Below, one piece after another: positions 1 to 7,515 of a DNA stretch of 33,049 bases. The stretch lies in contig CAZZCS010000016.1 in assembly GCA_964652645.1 (NCBI GenBank), positions 1 through 33,049 on the forward strand, read 5' to 3'. Made by a program: the position numbers and the translations under genes. Below the pieces are notes generated by a model that saw only the letters and a list, made by a program, of their open reading frames with translations, had not been told where the DNA came from and ran no database searches. Positions within the stretch are counted from its first letter, which is position 1. Every line of letters starts with the position of its first letter. This DNA is from CAZZCS01 sp964652645 (lineage in GTDB: Bacteria; Cloacimonadota; Cloacimonadia; Cloacimonadales; Cloacimonadaceae).

Positions 1-2
1 AC

Positions 3-1343
3 TGTGACTGGCGTGTTAATAGCTACATAAGATTGATGCTAGACACAGTATTTGGGAGTGACTTGTATAAGAATGAGATATCTTGGTGTTACACAGGCCC
101 AGGCTACTACAAGAAGTATTGGGTTCGCAAACATGACAGTATATTCTTTTACACAAAAAAAACTGAATCGTTGTTCAATCCACAATTCGTTTCGTATAAA
201 AGCGGTATTCACGTCAACAAGGTTGGGCAAGTCACTACTTATGGAGGAGGAGTAAAAGAAAGTAATGCTGGAGACTTAGAAAACAGAGGTAAACCACTTG
301 AAGACTGGTGGGATGATGTGTTTACTGTTGATAGGCTGAGATCTGAGATGCTCAATTATCCAACACAGAAACCCGAACCGTTGTTAGAAAGGATTATTAA
401 GGCCTCTTCCGATGAGAACTCAATTGTCGCTGATTTCTTCTGCGGCTCAGGCACAACTTTAGCAGTGGCTGAAAAGCTTGGGAGAAGATGGATTGGGGCT
501 GATTTAGGTAGATTTAGCATACATACTACAAGAAAAAGAATGCTGCAGGTTCAAAGAGAGCTCCACTCATCCGGTAATCCGTATCGATCCTTTGATGTTT
601 ACAATCTCGGAAGATATGAAAGACAATGGTGGCAAAAAGAGAGATTGCATGGAGCGGATACTGAACATAGAGCAACTGTAATGAAGTTCTACAAAGCTAC
701 TGATCTCGTCAATCCCCCAAGCTCGCTACTTCATGGGAAGAAGGGCGGAGCATTGATTCATATAGATGAAATCGATGGCATGTTCACTGGTGAAGAGTTA
801 GTCAATGTCGCCAAGGCAGCAAGCATGGCGGGAGCCAAAGAAGTTCACATACTTGCCTGGGAGTTTGAGATGGAGCTTACCACGCGCAAGCAAGCTATTG
901 AAGCTGAACATAACGTTCAGATCAAACTTTTTTACATTCCTCGTGAAATCATGGAAAGCAACCGCACAGAATGCCAGTTCTTTGAAGCCGGATACTTGAA
1001 AGCAAATGTTCTAAAAGGTAAAGACGGGAAAGTTGATGTTGCATTGGAAAGCTTTATCCCTTCTTTGGCTGAAGCTCCTGAAAAAGAGATAACGGCCCTA
1101 AGAGAACGTTCTGTCAAGTCTCCTTTTGATTTCATAGATTTCTGGGCTGTGGATTTCGAATATAGCAAAGATAAGCCATTTGAACACCACTGGCAGGATT
1201 TCAGGATCAAGAAGAAAAGAACGCTAGCCACGAAAACAGATCTTGGCTGGAAGTATCACGATAGTGGAAAGCATGAAATTTGTGTCAAAGTAATAGATGT
1301 ATTTGGAGTGGATACAACAATTGTGATACCTGTGGAGGTGTGA
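3..1343 (+). CDS. mod: Type III restriction-modification DNA methyltransferase (Mod), 5'-truncated by window edge
   Basis: This is an adenine-specific, beta-class DNA methyltransferase and the modification/recognition subunit of a type III R-M system. The reading frame is open to the window edge (CDWRVNSYIRLMLD is read from base 3), so the TTG at 33 is not a real start and the gene begins upstream. The SAM-binding motif FCGSGTT lies at nt 438-458, preceded by the YPTQKP motif typical of Mod proteins. In the beta class the catalytic DPPY motif comes first, so here it falls outside the window and activity cannot be judged. The region between is the expected target-recognition segment. The conserved C-terminal part (IHIDEIDG, then ESNRTECQFFEAGYLKANV) matches Mod proteins paired with Res. 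The gene is followed after 1 nt by res, so the two are co-transcribed. Confidence 0.9.
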   Translation, partial: CDWRVNSYIRLMLDTVFGSDLYKNEISWCYTGPGYYKKYWVRKHDSIFFYTKKTESLFNPQFVSYKSGIHVNKVGQVTTYGGGVKESNAGDLENRGKPLEDWWDDVFTVDRLRSEMLNYPTQKPEPLLERIIKASSDENSIVADFFCGSGTTLAVAEKLGRRWIGADLGRFSIHTTRKRMLQVQRELHSSGNPYRSFDVYNLGRYERQWWQKERLHGADTEHRATVMKFYKATDLVNPPSSLLHGKKGGALIHIDEIDGMFTGEELVNVAKAASMAGAKEVHILAWEFEMELTTRKQAIEAEHNVQIKLFYIPREIMESNRTECQFFEAGYLKANVLKGKDGKVDVALESFIPSLAEAPEKEITALRERSVKSPFDFIDFWAVDFEYSKDKPFEHHWQDFRIKKKRTLATKTDLGWKYHDSGKHEICVKVIDVFGVDTTIVIPVEV

Positions 1344-1344
1344 A

Positions 1345-4300
1345 TTGGCTACAATCTTAAACGACCGAAATCTTGACGCTCTAAAACCGATTTTTAAACC
1401 ATGGGAGGAGCCCTCCGGGTACCGGGTTTCTGGAGCAGATGATAATAGTCCGCCAAGAGTCGAGCCAGGGCGCAGACCAAGTAGATGCCCTCTGGTAAGA
1501 GCTATTCGTTCTGAAGTCGATATGTGGAGACGTGGAGGCTATGCCGGAGTAAGTGAGACGAGCAGATACTTGCTCAACTACTGGTTCAATACTGACCACA
1601 TGATTAAAGATAATTCAACCGGGGAATCCTATCCATTTCGTTATCATTGGGCACAAAGAGAAGCAATCGAATCGATCATATATTTACATGAGCTAAGAAG
1701 AGTCAGAAATACAGCATCTCTTTTAACTGAGTTTGGAGGCGGAATATTTGATGACATTGCCTTGGGCATTATGCCGAATGAAGACCAATGGCTGAAGTGC
1801 TGCTGTAAAATAGCCACTGGAGGCGGAAAAACAAAGGTCATGAGTTTAGCTATTGTCTGGAGTTACTTCAATAGTGTAAGAGAGCAGAACTCCAGTTTAG
1901 TTAAGCATTTTGTGGTTATCGCTCCCAACCTGACAGTTTATGAGAGACTCAAAGATGATTTTGATAACAGGAAGATCTTTGATACTGATCCTCTCATACC
2001 TGAGGAATGGAAAGGTGATTTTCAGTTAAAGACCATTCTTCAGGATGAGCCCGGTGGTGAAGTTTCCTCCGGAGCGATCTATCTTACGAACATCCACCGC
2101 TTGTATCAGTCCCGGGATAACAACGTAAATGATGAAGGCTCGATTTGGGGACCCGAAGTCAAGCGTAATAAAGCCCTTGATACTTCCATAGCTTTGCGAG
2201 AGCGGATAGCGTCCCACAAGGGGATAATGATCCTGAATGATGAAGCACACCATTTACATGATCCTGAACTTGCATGGAATAAAGCTATTGATTCCCTACA
2301 TCTCATGAACCTCAACAAAGGGCGTGGAGGTGTGTGCCTTCAGCTTGATTTTACCGCAACTCCCAAGCACAATAATGGTGATTTCTTCAGGCACATAGTA
2401 TGTGACTTTCCTCTGGGAGAAGCTGTAGATGCGGGTATAGTAAAGGTGCCTGTTCTTGGAGAATCAGATCGCTTGAATATTCAAGGGGATAAAAATGCTC
2501 CTGCCCCCGAAAAGTATCGTAATCATCTTCAAGTAGGTTATCAGAGATATGAAGAATCATTCAAACAATGGGAAAAGGTCCGTAAACCGATTCTATTTGT
2601 AATGACAGAGGATTCTGCATCTGCAAACGAGATAGCAAGATATCTTGACAGTGATGCCTTTCCACTGCTAAAGGGGAGAGTATTGAACATCCATACGAAC
2701 CTCAAGGGCAGGATCAAAAAAACCACCAGGTATGGCAAAGAGATCAAAGAGTTCATCGAGAATGAAAAGGACATGAAGCCTGAGGATCTCAGGGCTTTGA
2801 GAGAAATGTCCAGAGAGTTGGATAGCCCAAACAGCAAATACCGGTGTATCGTCTCAGTGATGATGCTCAGGGAAGGCTGGGATATAAAGAATGTATCTAC
2901 GATTGTGCCTTTGAGGGCATATTCTGCTGCATCAGGTATTTTACCTGAACAGACTTTGGGCAGAGGACTTAGAAGGATGATCCCCTCTGGAGATATACCT
3001 GAGATGGTAACGGTCATCCATCATCCCGCTTTTCGTAAGCTTTACGAAGAGGAACTCCAACTGGAAGGATTCAATATTCTTGTCTTGCCTGAAAGAGATA
3101 GCCTTAAGCAGACAGTGACGATCTACGTAGATGCAGAGAACAAGGATTCCGAGAAACTGGATATCTCTATACCCTACATTAGCGACTCCATCGAAACAAG
3201 CTCAAAGCTTGAAGATCTTAGCTTTGACGAAGTAGCCAGTGAGTTTAGAAAGTATAAGAAACTACCGATTGGAAAAGCAAAATCTACCGAATTGGAGTTT
3301 AAAGAGAGGCATCTATTCACCAAAGAAGTGATAGGGACTTGGAAGCTTGACCTTGGTTTATTAAACTCTGCATGGTCTGCCCCCCACTATTTCTCGCTGA
3401 TGCTTGCCAGAGCTTGTAAACTGACAGATTATCAATCGGTCCTATTGCCTTTGATACAGGACTTTATCGCTAAGCTTCTTTTTGAAAGAGAAGTGGATTT
3501 ATTCTCCGGTGAAGTGGATCACCGCATGCAGGATACTGATGTCAAAGAACACATAATTGCGGTTTTTACACCACTGATCATGGCTAAAAAAACCACTATA
3601 CAGGATCGCAAACGGATCAGCTCTGAGACAAGACTATCAAGCTGGAAACCTTACCAAGCTACAAGCACAGAGAAACGTCCGGCTGTTACTGCAAGAAGAA
3701 CCATGTTCAATCTTGTGCCCTGTGATAGCAGCTTTGAGCAGGAATTTGCATTTGAGTGTGATAGATTAAATGATGTGGAGGCTTTTGCCAAGAATGCAGG
3801 TCCTCAAAAACTGACGATTGATTATCTGAAGCCAGATAAGCATAGAGCTCTATATGTACCCGATTTCTTTGTAAGAGTAAAGTCTGGCGACATATACCTG
3901 TGCGAACTGAAAGGCAGAGAAGATAATCTGGTAGCCCTAAAAGCAAAAGCCGCTATTGAATGGTGTAAATCTGCTTCAAAAGGGAAAGTAAAGTGGCATT
4001 ACTTGTATCTGCCTTATCATCTGTTTCAACAAAGTACTGCAAACTCTCTGGAAGAACTTGCCAGGGCTTGTGAGCCATCTTTACAGAATTTGATTAAAGA
4101 GGGTGTGTCAGAGCAGATTTACATTGATTTTGACGTTGACACAGATACTGATATCGCTGACCCGCTGTTTGATAAGATCATGAAGATCAGCTCTATAGAC
4201 AGAATCCCAGATGACATTCGTGATAGCGTTAGGCAAGCTCTACTCATTCTTGATCATGCGGAAAAGACAAAAATGAATGACTATGCACATGCATTCCAGC

Positions 4301-4779
4301 CGCTTCTATTCAACCTTGACGATTATGCTATGCGTTTATTAGTAAATGGGTTGCAAGGTAAGATACCTACAGATATGCCATGGAGAGATGCATACTTTAT
4401 GCCAGATCTATCGAATGTCTATGATAGGAAAAGAAACGTACTGGAGAAGTTTGGGAGATACCTTAGAGATAATCTGGTCTTTGCCCGCCCGATAATGAAG
4501 CTTGGGACATTACTGTTTTGTTTGGAATACTCTCAGAAAGGTGGATTTGGTGCGAATGGAGTATGGAAAGATGTCGAGAAAGCATACTCTGGCTCGAAGA
4601 TGGGTGAATTGTACAATCTGCTAACTGAGGTGAATGAATTCAGAAATACTCGTGTAGCCCATGTTGAGGTCAAGCTGTCTGATGTGAATGAAGCTTGGGA
4701 GAATATGGGGAAATGGGTGAAGTGCCTAGTGAAGATATCAGGACTGCAACATCGGCACTGGAAACAGAGTTATCATTAA
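1345..4779 (+). CDS. res: Type III restriction endonuclease subunit (Res) with C-terminal HEPN-like tail
   Basis: This is the ATP-dependent translocase/nuclease subunit that cuts DNA after contacting two unmodified Mod sites. SF2 helicase motifs are complete: Walker A ATGGGKT (residues 157-163), DEAH (299-302), FTATP (336-340) and QTLGRGLRR (536-544). A PD-(D/E)xK nuclease follows: P839-D840 and E854-L-K856 within YLCELKG. At 1144 residues it is longer than classical EcoP-type Res (about 970). The extra C-terminus holds R1100-N-x4-H1106 (FRNTRVAH), which resembles the HEPN RNase/toxin motif. The start is TTG at 1345, supported by GGAGGTG at 1334-1340, which lies inside the end of mod; this indicates translational coupling. 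All key helicase and nuclease residues are present, so the enzyme appears intact. Confidence 0.92.
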   Translation: MATILNDRNLDALKPIFKPWEEPSGYRVSGADDNSPPRVEPGRRPSRCPLVRAIRSEVDMWRRGGYAGVSETSRYLLNYWFNTDHMIKDNSTGESYPFRYHWAQREAIESIIYLHELRRVRNTASLLTEFGGGIFDDIALGIMPNEDQWLKCCCKIATGGGKTKVMSLAIVWSYFNSVREQNSSLVKHFVVIAPNLTVYERLKDDFDNRKIFDTDPLIPEEWKGDFQLKTILQDEPGGEVSSGAIYLTNIHRLYQSRDNNVNDEGSIWGPEVKRNKALDTSIALRERIASHKGIMILNDEAHHLHDPELAWNKAIDSLHLMNLNKGRGGVCLQLDFTATPKHNNGDFFRHIVCDFPLGEAVDAGIVKVPVLGESDRLNIQGDKNAPAPEKYRNHLQVGYQRYEESFKQWEKVRKPILFVMTEDSASANEIARYLDSDAFPLLKGRVLNIHTNLKGRIKKTTRYGKEIKEFIENEKDMKPEDLRALREMSRELDSPNSKYRCIVSVMMLREGWDIKNVSTIVPLRAYSAASGILPEQTLGRGLRRMIPSGDIPEMVTVIHHPAFRKLYEEELQLEGFNILVLPERDSLKQTVTIYVDAENKDSEKLDISIPYISDSIETSSKLEDLSFDEVASEFRKYKKLPIGKAKSTELEFKERHLFTKEVIGTWKLDLGLLNSAWSAPHYFSLMLARACKLTDYQSVLLPLIQDFIAKLLFEREVDLFSGEVDHRMQDTDVKEHIIAVFTPLIMAKKTTIQDRKRISSETRLSSWKPYQATSTEKRPAVTARRTMFNLVPCDSSFEQEFAFECDRLNDVEAFAKNAGPQKLTIDYLKPDKHRALYVPDFFVRVKSGDIYLCELKGREDNLVALKAKAAIEWCKSASKGKVKWHYLYLPYHLFQQSTANSLEELARACEPSLQNLIKEGVSEQIYIDFDVDTDTDIADPLFDKIMKISSIDRIPDDIRDSVRQALLILDHAEKTKMNDYAHAFQPLLFNLDDYAMRLLVNGLQGKIPTDMPWRDAYFMPDLSNVYDRKRNVLEKFGRYLRDNLVFARPIMKLGTLLFCLEYSQKGGFGANGVWKDVEKAYSGSKMGELYNLLTEVNEFRNTRVAHVEVKLSDVNEAWENMGKWVKCLVKISGLQHRHWKQSYH

Positions 4780-4837
4780 TCAACACGGTAGAACTAAACC
4801 ATCTAACAATAAACACAATAATCAATAGGAGGAAATC

Positions 4838-5947
4838 ATGAAAAAAAGAATCATCATGATTTTTGTTGCTTTTCTGATTGTAGTTATAGCACTCAGTTGC
4901 AGCAAGAAAACCACCGAGCCAGAGGTTAAAACAGTAGCCTCACCCACTTTTACCCCTCCCGGGGGTACATACACCAGTGCTCAAACTGTTACGATGCAAA
5001 GCACGACTTTGGGAGTTACAATTGTATTTACAACTGATGGAACAGAACCGAATTCAAGCTCACAAGTTTATAGCAATCCGATTAATGTAAACAGTTCCAC
5101 AACTATCAAGGCAAAAGCATTCAGAGATGGATGGAATGACAGCGCTACGGCAAGTGCAACATATACAATCGAACTTCCACCTCCACCAGCGGATTTTGTC
5201 TTTGTTCAGGGCGGCACCTTCAACCCGACAGATTGGGATGGCAGCCCCACCGATTACTTTGTAACCCTTTCTTCATTCTATATCGATAAATACGAAGTGA
5301 CGCAAGCCGGCTACCAAGCGGTGATGGGGACGAATCCATCATACTTTTCAGGTAATCCCAACCGTCCTGTAGAGATGGTTTCCTGGTTCAATGCGATAGA
5401 GTATTGCAACCGCCGAAGTTTACAGGAAGGGCTTACTCCATGCTATAGCTATAGCACTTATGGCACCAATCCTGATAGTTGGCCTTCTGGATGGAACACG
5501 TCAGATGCTAACCACACAAATGTAAGCTGTAACTGGAGTGCCCATGGATACAGACTTCCCACCGAGATGGAATGGATGTTTGCTGCCAAGGGTGGTAACC
5601 AATCACAGGGCTATATCTATAGTGGCAGTAACACGATTGGCAATGTGGCAAGGTATGAGTCAAACTCCGGCAATCGCACATGGGATGTCGGTTCTCTTGC
5701 AGCCAATGAGCTTGGCACTTTCGACATGAGCGGTAATGTGTATGAATGGTGTTGGGATATACGTGGCAACTATCCCAGTGGTTCACAAAATAATCCAACG
5801 GGAGCAAGTAGCGGATCGCACCGTGTGGTTCGCGGTGGTAGCTGGGGCAGCGTTGCCAGCTTCTGCACTGTTTCATATCGTAGCATCGTCAGTGCGGCGT
5901 ACACGAGCAACCATGTAGGGTTCCGCTGCGTCAGGGTTATCCCTTGA
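4838..5947 (+). CDS. Lipoprotein with chitobiase C-terminal-like domain and FGE/SUMF1-like domain
   Basis: A predicted surface or periplasmic lipoprotein. The N-terminus has a hydrophobic signal ending in a lipobox (ALSC, Cys21). Residues about 35-110 form a chitobiase/hexosaminidase C-terminal-like Ig domain (FTPPGGTYTSAQTVT, FTTDGTEPNSSS). Residues about 120-369 form a formylglycine-generating-enzyme/sulfatase-modifying-factor domain of C-type-lectin fold (FVQGGTF, YEVTQAGYQAVMG, YRLPTEMEWMFAA, SGNVYEWCWD, VVRGGSW, GFRCVRV). The SD AGGAGG (4827-4832) fixes the ATG. In this family most such bacterial proteins are binding or display proteins rather than true sulfatase activators. The last 40 codons resemble the variable region of diversity-generating retroelements (see findings). 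It is separated by 58 nt from res and is probably its own transcription unit. Ligand and exact role are unknown. Confidence 0.85.
   Translation: MKKRIIMIFVAFLIVVIALSCSKKTTEPEVKTVASPTFTPPGGTYTSAQTVTMQSTTLGVTIVFTTDGTEPNSSSQVYSNPINVNSSTTIKAKAFRDGWNDSATASATYTIELPPPPADFVFVQGGTFNPTDWDGSPTDYFVTLSSFYIDKYEVTQAGYQAVMGTNPSYFSGNPNRPVEMVSWFNAIEYCNRRSLQEGLTPCYSYSTYGTNPDSWPSGWNTSDANHTNVSCNWSAHGYRLPTEMEWMFAAKGGNQSQGYIYSGSNTIGNVARYESNSGNRTWDVGSLAANELGTFDMSGNVYEWCWDIRGNYPSGSQNNPTGASSGSHRVVRGGSWGSVASFCTVSYRSIVSAAYTSNHVGFRCVRVIP
5826..5940 (+). other. Candidate DGR-type variable region at the end of the FGE-like domain
   Basis: The segment runs from the VVRGGSW motif to GFRCVRV. Positions that are Asn (AAY) in many retroelement templates of this fold are here GGC, AGC, GTT, AGC, TTC, TAT, AGC, ATC, GTC, AGT, TAC, AGC, AAC and CAT. 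All end in C or T, as expected if the first two adenines of AAY codons were mutated. The framework codons (CGC GGT GGT AGC TGG and GGG TTC CGC) are conserved. No template repeat or reverse transcriptase is visible in this window, so the call is inference only. Confidence 0.35.
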
Positions 5948-6027
5948 TTTTTGGATTTTGTCCTTTTTGCCTTTTGCAAATTACAGGTCGAAGGGATAAA
6001 TCTAAGCATTTACGCAAACCTGGGGGT

Positions 6028-6049
6028 GCAGGGGGATTTATCCCCCTGC
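6028..6049. repeat. Perfect 9-bp hairpin upstream of the REP pair
   Basis: GCAGGGGGA (6028-6036) and TCCCCCTGC (6041-6049) pair perfectly around the loop TTTA. It sits about 80 nt after the lipoprotein stop and just before the first REP unit. No T-run follows on the plus strand, so it is not a canonical terminator. It may be a terminator-like or repeat-derived structure. Confidence 0.55.
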
Positions 6050-6060
6050 CTTCCGTGCTT

Positions 6061-6132
6061 GTACAGGCGGTCGCCGTACCGCCTAATTTCTACTCTTGTT
6101 TGATTATTGGGCGCTACAGCGAGCGCCCGTAC
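6061..6132. repeat. Upstream REP pair (BIME-like, 72 bp)
   Basis: The unit begins and ends with GTAC and contains two hairpins in opposite orientation. The first is AGGCGG-TCGCCGTA-CCGCCT (6065-6084). The second is GGGCGC-TACAGCGA-GCGCCC (6109-6128). The reverse complement of the first has loop TACGGCGA, almost identical to the second's loop (one mismatch), while the stems differ but still pair. It lies 28 bp upstream of the transposase start and recurs at 6827-6898. Confidence 0.85.
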
Positions 6133-6160
6133 AAACACACACCCATACAAGGATTACCTT

Positions 6161-6826
6161 ATGAACAGCCACAACATGCTTTCCAGCGAGAACATGAAGC
6201 AGTACTTCAAATCAAGACATCTGCCTCATGTCTTTGCTGAGGATAACCCCATCTTTATCACTTACAGACTGAATTTTACCCTTCCTAAAAAGGTCATGGA
6301 CCAATACAAAAAACAGATTGAGGACTGGAATAAAGAGCTATTGGCTTTGCCCCAAGCTGAGAGGGTCATCAGACTTCAGACCAGGGACAATAGATTCTTT
6401 GATTGGTTTGACAGGCTTATTGCCATATCACAGGATGTTCCGTCTTTGCTTCATAAAGATGGCATCCGAGAGATTGTCGAAGAATCATTCAAGCATTTCG
6501 ACGGTTTGCGCTATACACTGCTTTGCTACTGCATCATGCCAAATCACGTTCATGTATTGATTTTGCCCCGGCTGCAGGAAGACGGGAAGATTTATTCCAT
6601 CTCACATATAGTTTATACTTGGAAGAAATACACAGCGGCGTTGATAAACAAGATTTTGGGAAAGCAAGGTAGCTTGTGGCAGAAGGAAAGCTATGATAGC
6701 CTGGTGAAGGATAACAATGGATTGGGGAAGGTGCTGGAGTATATTGTAAACAATCCAGTGAAAGCTAAGCTGGTGGATGATTGGCAGCAGTGGAAGGGGA
6801 CTTATGTGAAGTCGGGATTGTTCTAA
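6161..6826 (+). CDS. rayT: REP-associated tyrosine transposase (RAYT, IS200/Y1-like)
   Basis: A single-strand DNA transposase of the Y1/IS200-like superfamily, 221 residues. The HUH metal motif is visible as NHVHVL (H129, H131). Candidate catalytic tyrosines lie downstream at Y157 (WKKYTAALIN) and Y178 (WQKESYD); I cannot tell which is used. The motif EYIVNNPVKAKLV near the end is typical of RAYTs. ATG 6161 was chosen because AAGGA (6149-6153) sits 7 nt upstream, and the longer frame from TTG 6107 would start inside a REP hairpin. The REP pairs at 6061-6132 and 6827-6898 are its probable substrates. The frame is intact, so it may be active. Confidence 0.88.
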   Translation: MNSHNMLSSENMKQYFKSRHLPHVFAEDNPIFITYRLNFTLPKKVMDQYKKQIEDWNKELLALPQAERVIRLQTRDNRFFDWFDRLIAISQDVPSLLHKDGIREIVEESFKHFDGLRYTLLCYCIMPNHVHVLILPRLQEDGKIYSISHIVYTWKKYTAALINKILGKQGSLWQKESYDSLVKDNNGLGKVLEYIVNNPVKAKLVDDWQQWKGTYVKSGLF

Positions 6827-6898
6827 GTACAGGCGGTCGCCGTACCGCCTAATTATTTCTCTTATTTAATTGTTGGGCGCTACGGCGAGCGCCCGTAC
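6827..6898. repeat. Downstream REP pair (BIME-like, 72 bp)
   Basis: This copy matches 6061-6132 in length and order: GTAC, hairpin AGGCGG-TCGCCGTA-CCGCCT (6831-6850), an AT-rich spacer, hairpin GGGCGC-TACGGCGA-GCGCCC (6875-6894), GTAC. The two hairpin loops here are exact reverse complements. It abuts the transposase stop codon TAA at 6824-6826. The spacer between hairpins differs from the upstream copy, while the hairpins are nearly invariant. Confidence 0.88.
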
Positions 6899-7015
6899 TA
6901 TCATACTGCGTTCTCATTATCTTCGAGACATGAATCTGTCCTGGTTTCACGGCAGATTAAATAAGGGATATCCAGATTTCTATCCTGCTCCCGAAGAGGG
7001 ACAAAGAGAAACTAC

Positions 7016-7056
7016 AAACCCGGCTTGGTAGGCATTTTGCTCGAAGAGCCTGGTTT
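7016..7056. repeat. Imperfect inverted repeat beside the phage-gene fragment
   Basis: AAACCCGGCT (7016-7025) faces AGCCTGGTTT (7047-7056), pairing at 9 of 10 positions with a 21-nt loop. It lies just past the stop of the minus-strand phage fragment and could be a leftover terminator or repeat boundary. Confidence 0.35.
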
Positions 7057-7063
7057 CCGATTT

Positions 7064-7399
7064 TTATCGATCCAGAACCGTTGTTGTCCTGCACTTCCAA
7101 TGAAACGGTGGGAACGGTGTATGCACTCCGGAGACTCCTACCGGGTTCATCTCTGAGTCGTATTCGATCTGATCGTCTTTGATCCAGGGAGCGAGTGCTT
7201 TGATGTATTCCCTGGCATCGTCCAGGCTGTTGGACTTGGTATCTAATGCCATGAGGTTATCCATCACTTCCAGTGCCTCGTTTAGGGGATAGACCTTGTC
7301 TTGGGCCCCCAGAGCCCGGCAGATATCACTGGTACGATCATCGAGGTGTACCATTTGAGCGCTATACAGACGACGCCTTGTTGCAGAGAGTCATACCTG
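7064..7399 (-). pseudogene. Fragment of phage Mu F-like head-morphogenesis (minor head) protein
   Basis: The minus-strand frame encodes only the conserved C-terminal part of a Mu gpF/SPP1 gp7-like minor head protein: LDDRTSDICRAL near the start and PFPPFHWKCRTTTV near the end. These are the Asp/Cys and PPxHxxCR signatures of that family. The frame is open upstream of the ATG at 7354 (ATRRRLYSAQ still fits the family) and then meets an in-frame TGA at about 7400, so the N-terminal two thirds is missing. No other phage gene is nearby. This is a degraded prophage remnant, probably non-functional. It lies next to the RAYT element, which suggests an insertion-prone spot. Confidence 0.7.
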
Positions 7400-7455
7400 A
7401 AAAGTGCTATCAGTGTTAGAAGAGCGTTTAGACTCTATCTGAGGCCTCTAATCGC

Positions 7456-7461
7456 TTGACA
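7456..7461 (+). promoter_or_regulatory. Candidate -35 box (TTGACA) upstream of ackA
   Basis: A perfect TTGACA lies 54 nt upstream of the ackA start. No good TATAAT-like box stands 16-18 nt downstream, so this is only a weak promoter candidate. Confidence 0.25.
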
Positions 7462-7515
7462 TATATGCGCAGTCAAAATCCAATGCACACCAAACACTTG
7501 TAATGAGAGGATTTA

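Larger units (their letters stand above)
6061..6898 (+). mobile_element. RAYT element: transposase gene bracketed by two REP pairs
   Basis: A single-copy tyrosine transposase gene is flanked on both sides by matching 72-bp REP pairs in the same orientation. This is the arrangement described for REP-associated tyrosine transposases, which are thought to move or spread REP sequences rather than themselves. The downstream REP starts directly after the stop codon. No target duplication was identified. Confidence 0.8.

Noticed and set aside
6028..6049. Hairpin as the DGR stem-loop
   Set aside because: DGR stem-loops lie a few bases after the variable region and usually have a GRNA-type loop; this one is about 80 nt away with loop TTTA.
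6107..6160. Longer transposase start (TTG 6107)
   Set aside because: It would begin inside a REP hairpin and adds residues not expected in RAYTs; ATG 6161 has a ribosome site.
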